From NCBI GenBank assembly GCA_965224765.1, contig CBDDAC010000015.1, forward strand, positions 1-64,000: a stretch of DNA of 64,000 bases, given 5' to 3'. A model generated the notes under the pieces. That model was not told where the DNA came from. It was given only the letters and a program-made list of their open reading frames with translations, and searched no databases. This DNA is from CAZDBA01 sp965224765 (GTDB lineage: Bacteria > Planctomycetota > Planctomycetia > Pirellulales > Pirellulaceae). The position numbers and the translations under genes are program-made. This document shows positions 53,622 through 62,488 of this stretch, piece after piece; position 1 is the stretch's first letter; every line of letters begins with the position of its first letter.

Positions 53622-55073
53622 TTACGGGCCAATCACCACACCGCCTTTGGGTGCCAACGTATCATCCAATTCAAAATACAGATCATCTGAGATCTGAGTT
53701 TTACTGATATTGAGGTACTTGAGATTGGCCAGCTTCAAAAGACCTTTTCCCGCCTCATCGTCGATTTGATTTGACCCAATGTGCAACCAAGTCAATTGGG
53801 TCAGTTTGGCGATCTCTTTCACGCCCTCATTCGTGAGTTTCGTTTTATCGAGATTCAAGCGTGTCAAACTCTTCAATCCGCCCAGTTCCTTGGCCACCTC
53901 GTCCCCCACAGCGGTCGCCCACAAATTGAGTTCCTTAAGATTTGTCATTTTGGCAAAGCACTCAGCACTGGCGTTAGTAACACCAGGTGAACTGGCCTCA
54001 CTCAAATCCAATTTTTCCAATCCTTCAACTTCGGCCAGCATCTTTAGACTTTCATCTGAGATTCGAGTATCACGCAAGTTGAAATACTTCATCTTGGGAA
54101 GGTCGGCCAGCACCTCAATCCCCTTGTCTCCAACAGCAGTCCGAAACAAATGAATTTCCGCCAACTCTTTACAGTTGGCCAATTCCGCAATTCCTTCATC
54201 GGTGACGGCGGTATCGTTCAATCCAAGAACACGAAGTGACTTGAGTTGGCCGAGCGATTTCATTCCTTCGTCAGTAATCTGTGGCCCCCAGACTTTGACA
54301 AAAGACAATTCAGGAAGTTGCCCAAGTGTTTCCAGTCCAAGATCAGAAACTCGATTACAATCGCTCAAATCAATTGCCTTGAGTGATTTGAGTTTGACAA
54401 GATGTTTGACTCCGTCATCTCCGACACGGGTTTGTCCACAACGTAGCTGCTCCAGACCATTCATCTCGGCAATGATTGCCAATCCTTCGTCGGAAACATC
54501 ACTTCGAAACAACTGAAGGTACTTGAGATTCTTGAGTGACCTTAGCTTCTTTAATCCTGCAACCGTTACAGGAGCTTTCTCCAGTTCAATTCGCTGTAGT
54601 GAAACGCACTTGCCAAGCACCGTAAAGGTCCGCGGATCAACTTGCGTCCCGTTCAGCTTGATAGATTCCAACGCTGAAAAATCGGGCAGCACAATCAGCG
54701 AATCGTTATTTCGAGTGGTCGATAAATCAACCTCATTGACCATTCCCGTCAATTCATTGATCTCCCATTTCGCTCCTGACGCTTTAAGAACCGAAACAGC
54801 CTGTGCCTCCTTGAGCTCTGCGTTACTGTATCGCAGCTGGACCACCTCTTTCTCCAAAGATTCAATTCTCGCAACCAAATCCGCAGGGACTGCATTGACT
54901 TTTATTTTCGCGACCTGGTCTTCCAGCTCCTTGATCTTCTTCTTGAAAATTACAGGCCTATAGTCAGTCGTTTCGCATCCAGTCTGAGTGGTCAACGTCA
55001 AGCAAAACAGCACCAGAACAACGGCGGGAAAATTCGAAATCAAACGGGGAGAACAAGTCATTAAAAATTTCAT
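53622..55073 (-). CDS. Leucine-rich-repeat lipoprotein
   Basis: The 483-residue product starts with a signal peptide and lipobox (LTLTTQTGC), so it is lipid-anchored. A coiled coil follows (FKKKIKELEDQVAKIKVNAV and ARIESLEKEVVQLRYSNAEL). About 14 leucine-rich repeats of roughly 24 residues come next, of ribonuclease-inhibitor/cysteine-containing type, such as LRVLGLNDTAVTDEGIAELA and MKYFNLRDTRISDESLKMLA. Such repeats bind proteins or peptides. The ATG at 55073 was chosen because AGGA precedes it and the signal peptide starts soon after; the frame from 55157 adds a charged leader. Partner unknown. It is convergent with the cyclo-ligase gene. Confidence 0.8.
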   Translation of the reverse strand: MKFLMTCSPRLISNFPAVVLVLFCLTLTTQTGCETTDYRPVIFKKKIKELEDQVAKIKVNAVPADLVARIESLEKEVVQLRYSNAELKEAQAVSVLKASGAKWEINELTGMVNEVDLSTTRNNDSLIVLPDFSALESIKLNGTQVDPRTFTVLGKCVSLQRIELEKAPVTVAGLKKLRSLKNLKYLQLFRSDVSDEGLAIIAEMNGLEQLRCGQTRVGDDGVKHLVKLKSLKAIDLSDCNRVSDLGLETLGQLPELSFVKVWGPQITDEGMKSLGQLKSLRVLGLNDTAVTDEGIAELANCKELAEIHLFRTAVGDKGIEVLADLPKMKYFNLRDTRISDESLKMLAEVEGLEKLDLSEASSPGVTNASAECFAKMTNLKELNLWATAVGDEVAKELGGLKSLTRLNLDKTKLTNEGVKEIAKLTQLTWLHIGSNQIDDEAGKGLLKLANLKYLNISKTQISDDLYFELDDTLAPKGGVVIGP

Positions 55074-55457
55074 TTCGATCCTAAACTTGTGGATTGCCAT
55101 GCCGCTTGTGGCCTTCAATCTACTTAAAAAAACCTTCCAGTAATTCCTCGAATTCACACTGGGGATTTACCGCCTACGCCATCTTAAAATCAGGAGACAA
55201 ATTGGAGGCAATCTGCATAGCCTAACCTAAACCGAATTGATGGCAATTCAAATTGGCTTTCCGAACAATCGTTTTCTTCGCTACAGATTAACTGGGCCAA
55301 ACAACAATTTGAACAGTTGTTTCCGGCAAAGTCGGCAATACCCAAACCCAATACATTTGGGTCCCTTATCAACCACTGGAGGCCGATAACGATCACAACG
55401 AATGTAACTGATCGAACTAATCCGACAATTGCCTTGGTCGATTCTGGAATTCCAATT
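55074..55457. other. 384-bp divergent intergenic region
   Basis: The gap separates the LRR lipoprotein gene (minus) and a secreted-protein gene (plus). Open frames are present but without motifs. It presumably contains both promoters; no element stands out. Confidence 0.4.
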
Positions 55458-56144
55458 ATGTACCTGAAAATTATCCCCACCTTATCGTTGATCTGCTTGA
55501 GCGTAGCGATTCCTTGCCACGCTCAACACGCACAACATCAGGGGCAACAGAAACAGGCACACCCAACTCCATTCGAACGGGACTACAGCCTTTATCCAAT
55601 TGATAACCGAAAGCCATGCCATATTTGCTCAAGGCCTGACGACTGGAAAGCCATCCCACTCGTTGATCTCCCCGGACTTCGCGGCAGACCTCACATCGAT
55701 TCAGCCATGGGTGGCTGTAGCTGCGGCAAAAGATGTCCTGGCAATCACCCCACGGCAAGCTGGAACTGGTCGCTCCCATTCTCCGCGATACGAGAAGCCA
55801 AACATCCAAACTTTTCGGCTTGGCTTGACGACCCTTGCCGTCCACGACTGACAAACGGCTACGATCGACTGGGCGATTTCCGACTCATCAATTATCAACG
55901 AAGTGACAACGGACACTGTGGGCCGGGTCGAGATCCTTACGGCTGCTTGGGAGAAAGTAAACAGCGCCAATCCCGTGTGCGAGGAGTTCAGTTTCGACAA
56001 CCGGGTGAACCAGTGTTTGGATCCCCATCGACCTCAAGCAACTACCCATATCCAGCTGCCGTCGCTCAACGACCAATAGCTCAACGACCGGCAATGGGGA
56101 GCGGATACAATCTGGACGCTTACCGAAAACCCACTCGACGGTAA
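55458..56144 (+). CDS. Cysteine-containing secreted protein, unknown function
   Basis: The 228-residue product has a signal peptide (IIPTLSLICLSVAIPCHA). The mature part has ten cysteines, among them pairs in PCHICSRPDD, GGCSCGKRCPG and DPYGCLGES, which could form disulphides or bind metal. The sequence is rich in His, Pro, Arg and Asn. The C-terminus is low complexity (NYPYPAAVAQRPIAQRPAMG). The ATG at 55458 was preferred over the long frame from 55317. I do not recognise a family; an exported wall or matrix role is inferred. Confidence 0.65.
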   Translation: MYLKIIPTLSLICLSVAIPCHAQHAQHQGQQKQAHPTPFERDYSLYPIDNRKPCHICSRPDDWKAIPLVDLPGLRGRPHIDSAMGGCSCGKRCPGNHPTASWNWSLPFSAIREAKHPNFSAWLDDPCRPRLTNGYDRLGDFRLINYQRSDNGHCGPGRDPYGCLGESKQRQSRVRGVQFRQPGEPVFGSPSTSSNYPYPAAVAQRPIAQRPAMGSGYNLDAYRKPTRR

Positions 56145-56274
56145 ATGCAAGTTGCAGGTCTGGTTCCCAACCGATCGAATGCTTCCTATTGGCCTTGCCA
56201 GTAGTCGATCGGCCGGCGATTTCATGGAGTCCGCAGTCTGTCATGACTTGGACAATTCAAATTTTGCATTCACA

Positions 56275-57072
56275 CTAATGTGCGTTTTGAATAATGGACA
56301 TCACCTGGGAATGAATCAACCCGTTGGAACCAACGGCATCCCCCGAATCGATCTTGGATTCGCCCGCCCAATCGGTGAATGTCCCACCAGCTTCATCAAT
56401 GATAGGTTTGACTGCGGCCGCATCCCAAATACTCAAAATCGGATCGATCATCAAATCGACTCGTCCGGTCGCCACAAGCATATATCCGTATGCATCTCCC
56501 CAGGTTCGACTGAAATAGGTTTGTCGATCTAACTCTTGCCAAACCGCTTCACTACTTCGCTCCTTGAATGGTGAATCGTCCGAGCAAACAACAACGCACT
56601 CCGCCAAATTCGACTTTTGCGAAACTCGAGCGCGAACCGGTTCCTGCTCGCCACGAAACCACCATGCTCCTTGCCCGACACAAGCAAAAATGCCTTCGTC
56701 CAACCCGGGAAAGTAACAGACGCCAATCGTTGCAACTCCGTCCACCTCAACGGCCACCATCGTGCCAAAAAGCGGGACCCCTGAAATAAAAGACTTGGTT
56801 CCATCAATCGGATCAACAATCCAACGTATCGAAGAGGGAGTCTCCTTGACCCCATATTCCTCGCCTACAATTCCGTCGTCGGGACAAGCCGCCTCAATGC
56901 GCTCTCGAAGCAATTTTTCACAGGTCTGGTCCGCCAACGTCAACGGAGATCCATCCGATTTTTTGATGACCTCAAAATTGTCTTTTTGGAAGAACTCAAG
57001 TGTTGACTTTCCACCGAGTACTGCAAGTTGTTTTGCCAACTCAAAGCGTTTAAGAACGTCTTCGTTGTTCAT
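56275..57072 (-). CDS. Inositol-monophosphatase-family phosphatase (HisN-like)
   Basis: This magnesium-dependent phosphatase has 265 residues. Metal-binding motifs are intact: GIVGEEYGVKE (Glu), IRWIVDPIDGTKSFISGVP (Asp-x-Ile-Asp-Gly-Thr), and SIWDAAAVKPIIDEAGGTF (Asp). Family members dephosphorylate inositol monophosphate, histidinol phosphate or 3'-phosphoadenosine phosphate; FISGVPLFGTMVAVEVDGVA and the overall pattern lean toward HisN, but this is not certain. The ATG at 57072 follows the lspA stop by 4 bp, so it is the last gene of a dksA-like/lspA operon. Confidence 0.85.
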   Translation of the reverse strand: MNNEDVLKRFELAKQLAVLGGKSTLEFFQKDNFEVIKKSDGSPLTLADQTCEKLLRERIEAACPDDGIVGEEYGVKETPSSIRWIVDPIDGTKSFISGVPLFGTMVAVEVDGVATIGVCYFPGLDEGIFACVGQGAWWFRGEQEPVRARVSQKSNLAECVVVCSDDSPFKERSSEAVWQELDRQTYFSRTWGDAYGYMLVATGRVDLMIDPILSIWDAAAVKPIIDEAGGTFTDWAGESKIDSGDAVGSNGLIHSQVMSIIQNAH

Positions 57073-57076
57073 AAAA

Positions 57077-57712
57077 TCAAGCAGCCATTTCTTCCATCGA
57101 TTCAGATTTCGATTCGGGCTCCCGGTTAAAGAAAGCATGAATAAAGAGCAAGATCGCGCCGCAGACCAAAAGACTGTCGGCGATATTGAAGTTTGGCCAA
57201 GGGTCAAAATAGGGCATGCCTTCGATTCGAAAATGAATCCAATCTCGAACGTTCGTTTTTACATTGACCAAATACTCGGAGCGCCAACCCAAACCAATTC
57301 GGTCATAGAAGTTTCCAATGATCCCGCCACAAATCATTCCCAATGCAAAGTTTAACCAACGGTCCACGGCGGCCTTGAATACAAACAACCAAAGGACTAG
57401 CCCGCAAACGGCAAATACCGAAATGGAAGCAAACAGCCAACTGTATCCGTTTCCCCATCCAAATAGCGCACCTGGATTGGTGGAGCACTGAATTCCCAAG
57501 TAGTTTTCAATCATCCAAACCGGCTCTTTGTAGGCACCGGAAGAATCATAATACCGATTGAATATCAGCGACTTAGTCAGCAAATCTGCCGCCAAGCCAA
57601 AGATCATCAATGAAAAAAAAATGACGTATCGATTGGTCGGCAATCGCACGTCACGGCTTTTCGTTTTTTGATCGACAGAATCAATAGTCGTTTGATTCGA
57701 GTTCACTCGCAC
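57077..57712 (-). CDS. lspA: Lipoprotein signal peptidase (signal peptidase II)
   Basis: This inner-membrane aspartyl protease cleaves signal peptides from prolipoproteins, such as those encoded at 11265 and 55073. The 211-residue protein has four spans and both catalytic aspartates, in IIGNFYDRIG and DPWPNFNIADSLLV. It is longer than E. coli LspA (164) at the N-terminus and in a loop between spans. The GTG start at 57712 overlaps the upstream dksA-like gene by 32 bp; a shorter start inside cannot be excluded. Confidence 0.92.
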   Translation of the reverse strand: MRVNSNQTTIDSVDQKTKSRDVRLPTNRYVIFFSLMIFGLAADLLTKSLIFNRYYDSSGAYKEPVWMIENYLGIQCSTNPGALFGWGNGYSWLFASISVFAVCGLVLWLFVFKAAVDRWLNFALGMICGGIIGNFYDRIGLGWRSEYLVNVKTNVRDWIHFRIEGMPYFDPWPNFNIADSLLVCGAILLFIHAFFNREPESKSESMEEMAA

Positions 57713-58064
57713 ACTTTACACAATGAGGTGTATAGGGAATTGCCTTAAGCCGCATCTTCGGAATCTTGCAAGAACATTCCGTGCAGACACCATAGGCACT
57801 GCCTTCAACTCGCTCAAGAGCAGCTTCGATCTGCACGAGCGTTTCACCTTCGTTTTTCATCAACAGAATGGTGTTGTCTTGCTCAAATGTATCACTTCCC
57901 ATGTCCGCGATATGGCTGGGAACAGCTGACATCGCCCCTCCACCGCCACCGCCGGTCTTCGTCAAAGCTGCATCAGCCAGAGCCGATACGTCTCCACGAA
58001 GGCGTGCACGCAACACAAGCAACAGTTCTTTGAAGGGTTTTACCTCGGATTTTTTCATCTTCAT
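57681..58064 (-). CDS. TraR/DksA-type zinc-finger protein
   Basis: The 127-residue product carries the four-cysteine finger CTECSCKIPKMRLKA then TPHCVKCASE at the C-terminus, as in DksA/TraR proteins that bind the RNA polymerase secondary channel. An N-terminal coiled-coil-like part of ~90 residues contains a glycine run (TKTGGGGGGAMS). True DksA has a conserved acidic coiled-coil tip (DxxDxA), which I do not see clearly (SALADAALTK), so its activity on polymerase is uncertain. It is the first gene of the operon with lspA. Confidence 0.85.
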   Translation of the reverse strand: MKMKKSEVKPFKELLLVLRARLRGDVSALADAALTKTGGGGGGAMSAVPSHIADMGSDTFEQDNTILLMKNEGETLVQIEAALERVEGSAYGVCTECSCKIPKMRLKAIPYTPHCVKCASELESNDY

Positions 58065-58448
58065 CTCTGTTCTCCGTCCACATCGTCTAAAACGATAGTG
58101 ATCCGTCTTGTAAGGACAAATTGATTGCGGCGAAGCAAGCGGGACATTCTAGGTATCCAGATTGAAAGCGTCAAACATTTGTTCCACTTTCGGGCCAACA
58201 AAACAACCTAAACACATACACAACAAGCACTTATGACTTACTAAAGTTGGTTGGCTAAAATTTGACCCGAAATGTCCTAGTCACTTTGGTGGGTAAGGGA
58301 TCATACCAATTGGAGGGGCCATTCGGGCTCCTCGCCTGACAATACGCTGAAACCGATGCCAAAGGCCTTTACACCCCCCCCCAAATTATGGGGTTTAGCA
58401 TCCTTAACGCAATCTTCACCTGATTACCGACGAAACAACGTCTCGAGA
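58065..58448. other. 384-bp gap without a visible gene
   Basis: No gene or strong repeat was found. The stretch lies upstream of the dksA-like operon and downstream of the aminopeptidase gene (both minus), and contains a C8 tract near 58375. Confidence 0.45.
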
Positions 58449-60113
58449 TTAATTTACACGTTCCAGATTAATGTACCAATTGCGATCAATCTCAAATGAC
58501 TCAATGGCAACGTCACAATCCAAGGTCTGCTTTTCCGTGGTCGGCGTAAGCATTCTCTCTGTCCCATTAATCGTCGTGCGAACAGGAAACGAGAACCCCT
58601 CTACGACGTCGGCGAAATAATAGACCAGTTGTGTCCCGTCAGATTCATACTTGAGTGTAGGAATCTTTGTCCCTCTCAAATACTGGTCAAAGAACTTGGA
58701 AAAGTCGATTCCCGATTGCTCGTTAATATACGTTTCGACTTCGTCGGTTGTCACAGTCCGATGCCAAAAATCCTTATTCAAACCACGTAGAATCTGACGC
58801 CAACGGACATCGTCATTGATGATATGGCGTATAGTGTGCAACATGTTACCGCCCTTGTAGTACATATCGCCTGAACCTTCTTTATTCACGCCATAGGTAC
58901 CGATGATAGGAGTGCTATTCCCAACCAGGCTACGGCAACCAATCACATAATCCTGTGCCTCTTTTTCTGTGAAATGGTACTCAACGAATAGGTTTTCCGA
59001 ATAGTTGGTAAACCCTTCGTGGATCCACATGTCTGCGGCGTCTTTCATGGAAACATTGTTCCCAAACCACTCGTGCCCGGACTCATGGACAATAATGAAA
59101 TCGAACTTCTGCCCAACCCCAGTTCCACTCAAATCGCGACCTCGATATCCGTTCTGAAAACCATTCCCATAGGTTACCGAACTTTGATGTTCCATACCGA
59201 GATAGGGGACGACAACGAGTTTGTAACTGTCTTCATAAAAAGGGTAGGGGCCAAACCAATGCTCAAATGCCTTGAGCGTACGAGGCGCTTCCTTGAAATG
59301 CTTCATCGCCGTTTCACGCTGATGTTCAAGCACCCAATAGTCCAAATCCAATTCGCCATTCTCACCTTCGAACGTTTCCGAAAAATTCACGTAGTTCCCG
59401 ATGTTGACATTGATTCCGTAGTTATTGATCGGATTGGTAACCACCCAGTTAAAGGTTTTGGATTTCCCAGACTCATCGTGCGACTTGGATTCCAGTCGGC
59501 CATTGGAAACGGCGACCAAATCCTCTGGAACAGTAACACTAACCTTCATTCCATCGTCAGGTTCGTCGTAGCCGTGATCTTTATTGGGCCACCAGATACT
59601 TGCGCCGATCCCTTGACATGATGTTGCAATAAAATGCTTGCCATGCTGATCTTTTTGCCAGCTAAACCCGCCACTCCATGGAGGGTTGCGACTCTCAACG
59701 GGCTTGCCTTCGTAAAAGACCTTGATGGTTTGAACACTTCCCTTTTCTGGTGCGGACGCAAAATCAACCCAATAAACACTCCCTTCGCGTTCAAACTCCA
59801 AATCCGTCTCACCATGCAATACTCGTGTAACCTTTAAGGGTTCCTGAAGATCGATCTGCATCCGAGTCGCAGGTTGAAGAACAAGAAACTGAATCTCGTT
59901 CGATCCCTTGATGCTCTTGGTCTCCGGAAACACTTCCAAAGCAAGATGATACTGTTTCAGGTCCCACCATTCCCGCTCAGGCGTGATTGATCCACGCAGC
60001 CGGTCCTGTCGAGAAAACTCCTCGTGTTTCAGCGTTTCATCCTGAGCCAAACTGAAAACAGGTCCCCAAACGATCAACGCGAGAATAAGGAGTTGGAATT
60101 TGTTGAATTTCAT
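58449..60113 (-). CDS. M1-family zinc aminopeptidase, secreted
   Basis: The 554-residue product has a signal peptide (LLILALIVWGPVFSLAQ). An N-terminal beta domain is followed by the thermolysin-like catalytic domain. The exopeptidase motif, usually GxMEN, is GMEHQSSVTYGNG. The zinc motif is IVHESGHEWFGNNVSM (HExxH) with the third ligand Glu in WIHEGFTNYSENLF. A catalytic-tyrosine region (DMYYKGGNMLHTIRHI) is present. The long C-terminal helical domain of PepN-like enzymes is missing, so it resembles the short M1 proteins of other bacteria. It should cleave N-terminal residues of peptides outside the cytoplasm. Confidence 0.9.
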   Translation of the reverse strand: MKFNKFQLLILALIVWGPVFSLAQDETLKHEEFSRQDRLRGSITPEREWWDLKQYHLALEVFPETKSIKGSNEIQFLVLQPATRMQIDLQEPLKVTRVLHGETDLEFEREGSVYWVDFASAPEKGSVQTIKVFYEGKPVESRNPPWSGGFSWQKDQHGKHFIATSCQGIGASIWWPNKDHGYDEPDDGMKVSVTVPEDLVAVSNGRLESKSHDESGKSKTFNWVVTNPINNYGINVNIGNYVNFSETFEGENGELDLDYWVLEHQRETAMKHFKEAPRTLKAFEHWFGPYPFYEDSYKLVVVPYLGMEHQSSVTYGNGFQNGYRGRDLSGTGVGQKFDFIIVHESGHEWFGNNVSMKDAADMWIHEGFTNYSENLFVEYHFTEKEAQDYVIGCRSLVGNSTPIIGTYGVNKEGSGDMYYKGGNMLHTIRHIINDDVRWRQILRGLNKDFWHRTVTTDEVETYINEQSGIDFSKFFDQYLRGTKIPTLKYESDGTQLVYYFADVVEGFSFPVRTTINGTERMLTPTTEKQTLDCDVAIESFEIDRNWYINLERVN

Positions 60114-60209
60114 CGGAGCTCTATCAATTTGAAAGTCGGAAAAACCTGCACTTCGTTATACTGATCCGCTGCTGATTTTACTTCAAGGCCCTACACAAAG
60201 AAACAATCG

Positions 60210-60590
60210 ATGGCGAAATGCGACGAAGGCTATTTCTGCGGTGTCTGTGGCAAAGACGTTGCCAACATCACACAAAGTGATCTCTATCTCCGCTACGTCA
60301 TCGGATTGGTGGACCCAGAAATCCTTCACACCATGCCTGAACGACACATCACCTGCAATCCGTCGCTGGCCCAATTTATCGTTGCAGAAGAGTTCGAACC
60401 GATCCAGGCTGACGGTGAGTGGAGCAAATCCAATTTGGATCCCGACTACGTCCAAAAACGTGAGGAACTGGTAACACGAGGCTGGCATCGCCTCCAAGAA
60501 CTGCGTGGCATGGACGGCGTTTCGATTCTAGATTTCCCTCTTCCTGAAGCCGTTGAAGTGCTGAAGAGCAGGGCAGGGCAGCCGGACTAA
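60210..60590 (+). CDS. Small conserved-looking protein of 126 residues, unknown function
   Basis: The product has a CxxC pair near the N-terminus (YFCGVCGKDV) and a third cysteine further on (HITCNP). The rest is acidic and predicted mostly helical (YVQKREELVTRGWHRLQELR), with no signal peptide or membrane span. The even codon use and clean frame suggest a real gene; I do not recognise the family. It is divergent from the aminopeptidase gene with a 96-bp gap. Confidence 0.65.
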   Translation: MAKCDEGYFCGVCGKDVANITQSDLYLRYVIGLVDPEILHTMPERHITCNPSLAQFIVAEEFEPIQADGEWSKSNLDPDYVQKREELVTRGWHRLQELRGMDGVSILDFPLPEAVEVLKSRAGQPD

Positions 60591-60641
60591 AATCAAGGGA
60601 GCACTTGGGAAAAGTTCATCAAATGGGGTGCCATGCTTCAC

Positions 60642-60695
60642 GCTTGCGTGAGCATGCAATGCTTGCGTGAGCATGCAATGCTTGCGCAAGCAAAG
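60642..60695. repeat. 19-bp short tandem repeat
   Basis: GCTTGCGTGAGCATGCAAT occurs twice (60642-60660 and 60661-60679), and a third partial copy follows (GCTTGCGCAAGC). The unit is itself partly palindromic. The stretch lies in a 246-bp gap that also holds a family C repeat (60758-60794) and no gene. Confidence 0.8.
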
Positions 60696-60757
60696 GTATG
60701 TCCCTGCCAGTACAGTTCAGGTTGGTCAACCACTAGAATCAAGGATGGGTGCATTTA

Positions 60758-60794
60758 CGGGAGGTCAAGGCTCCGGCCGAGACCAACACCTTAT
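60758..60794. repeat. Dispersed repeat, family C
   Basis: CGGGAGGTCAAGGCTCC then GGCCGAGACCAACACCTTAT; matches the stretch at 53561-53605 with a few differences. Confidence 0.55.
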
Positions 60795-60836
60795 GAACCT
60801 CCACCCTCGCGTTCGCGCACACCACGCGAAAACATT

Positions 60837-61181
60837 CTAGAACTCAGGGAAGATATGATTCCCATCTTTATCCAACGACAACTTCTGAACGTCATCAACC
60901 GAACCCACCATCAAATCCCCGTAGAAATGAGGGAACAATTGCCCGCCACGAGATTCTTCCCAGCGTACCGAATCCCCTAATTTGTCCTCGCTCACGGAAA
61001 CCAGCAACAAATCGTCCTGACCAGCAAAATGTTTGGCTGCAGTTTCCGCAACTTGCTCCGAAGTAGAAAAATGGATGTAGCCATCCTCAAAGTCAACTTG
61101 CGAGCCCCCGAAGACGCCTTTCTCCTCAGCAAGCTTCCACTGCGTCTCCGACACAATCTTATAGATCACTTGATTACTCAA
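60837..61181 (-). CDS. DUF952-family protein
   Basis: The 114-residue product begins MSNQVIYKIVSETQWKLAEE and contains GYIHFSTSEQVAETAAKHFA and GDSVRWEESRGGQLFPHFYG, the conserved core of DUF952 proteins (an ADP-ribosyltransferase-like small fold of unknown activity). It has no signal peptide. It stands alone between repeats and galK. Any enzymatic role is unknown to me. Confidence 0.88.
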   Translation of the reverse strand: MSNQVIYKIVSETQWKLAEEKGVFGGSQVDFEDGYIHFSTSEQVAETAAKHFAGQDDLLLVSVSEDKLGDSVRWEESRGGQLFPHFYGDLMVGSVDDVQKLSLDKDGNHIFPEF

Positions 61182-61297
61182 TCTGTTGTTCCTTTCGATA
61201 TTCGTTATCGCGTGTTTCGTAAATTACATCGGGTTTTTCGTTGTTTCACTCGAAAAAAAACAGACGATTTGTTTCGGCAGGAGCCTCAACCTCCCAT

Positions 61298-62488
61298 TTA
61301 GAAACCGACGCCCAAGCGGCGATGAAACGACCCTCTCGCGGGACTCGTCGCAAAACATTGTACTCGTTGGCCCATGATGGAATCGTAACGATTTACAACC
61401 GCTTTGGAAATCTCCTCCATCGAATCGGTGCCAACAAGCATCACCACGCAACCACCAAAACCGCCGCCAGTCATCCGGGCGCCAAATACGCCGTTTGCAG
61501 TCCCAAGCAGAGACGCGATTTCCACCAGGCAATCCAGTTCAGAACAACTGACTTCGTAATCATCACGCAGCGAAGCATGGCTTTCAAAAAGTAGCTGCCC
61601 CGCACACATCCAATCGCATTTGGCAATCGCATCGGCACATCGCGTCGCTCGCTGGGTTTCGGAAACGATATGACTTGCACGCCGCGATTCCGTTGACGTC
61701 AGTTTTCCTTGTGCCGATTCAATCTGCTCAATCGTAAGGTCACGATACGAGTTCAGTTCCAGTTTCCGAAACGCCTCGGCAGATTGAAGCCTGCGTTCCG
61801 CGTACTTCCCATCAACCAATCGATGCGGGATGCGGCTGTCAACCACCAGAACCGATACCTCATCGCTCGGCCACCTGATCAACTCGATCTCCTGAGATTG
61901 ACAATCAATCTTGACCAGGCAATTGGTCTCACCGAACACCGAGGCAAATTGATCCATGATCCCACATGGGATCCCAGCAAAATCGGCTTCTGCCCGCTGG
62001 CATAACATCGCCTTTTCCTTTTTCGACAATTCGCTGGAAGTCACCGCCTCCAAAAATGTCGCCATGGCAACTTCGAGGGCGGCACTACTGGAAAGTCCGC
62101 CACCTACTGGTACTGTCGAATGGATGACCGCATCAAATCCAACCAACTCAACGCCTCGCTGTTGAAATCCGGCAAGGACTCCAGCAATGTAGGATTCCCA
62201 GTGCCTCGATTTTGGAACCAACGGATTGGCCAGATCGATTTCCAACCACTCATTCTCATGAGTGCTGAACAGCCTGATCAATAATGAGTCGCTGATGCTT
62301 CCAACGACAACAGTATACCGATCGATCGCCAACGGAAGAACAATACCGTCGTTGTAGTCAACATGTCCGCCGATCAGGTTCACACGTCCCGGCGCTGCAC
62401 CACACCACATCGCCTTGCAATGAAACTGCTTCTCAAATTCGACTTGAGCTTGTGCGATCGTATCAGCAACATTCACAACATTCCTCAT
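61298..62488 (-). CDS. galK: Galactokinase
   Basis: The enzyme phosphorylates galactose at C1 with ATP in the Leloir pathway. The 396-residue protein is a GHMP kinase with the galactose signature GRVNLIGGHVDYNDGIVLPL, the phosphate loop PVGGGLSSSAALEVAMATFL and the C-terminal motif GARMTGGGFGGCVVMLV. In place of the usual GEHTDYN it has GGHVDYN, a small variation in the substrate motif. The ATG overlaps the upstream gene's stop (ATGA at 62485-62488), which links it to the Wzz-like gene. No other gal genes are in the window. The coupling to a polysaccharide protein suggests use of galactose in glycan synthesis. Confidence 0.93.
   Translation of the reverse strand: MRNVVNVADTIAQAQVEFEKQFHCKAMWCGAAPGRVNLIGGHVDYNDGIVLPLAIDRYTVVVGSISDSLLIRLFSTHENEWLEIDLANPLVPKSRHWESYIAGVLAGFQQRGVELVGFDAVIHSTVPVGGGLSSSAALEVAMATFLEAVTSSELSKKEKAMLCQRAEADFAGIPCGIMDQFASVFGETNCLVKIDCQSQEIELIRWPSDEVSVLVVDSRIPHRLVDGKYAERRLQSAEAFRKLELNSYRDLTIEQIESAQGKLTSTESRRASHIVSETQRATRCADAIAKCDWMCAGQLLFESHASLRDDYEVSCSELDCLVEIASLLGTANGVFGARMTGGGFGGCVVMLVGTDSMEEISKAVVNRYDSIMGQRVQCFATSPARGSFHRRLGVGF

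Noticed and set aside
59019..59621. 200-residue frame on the plus strand within the aminopeptidase gene
   Set aside because: It is opposite the HExxH catalytic domain and has no motif of its own.
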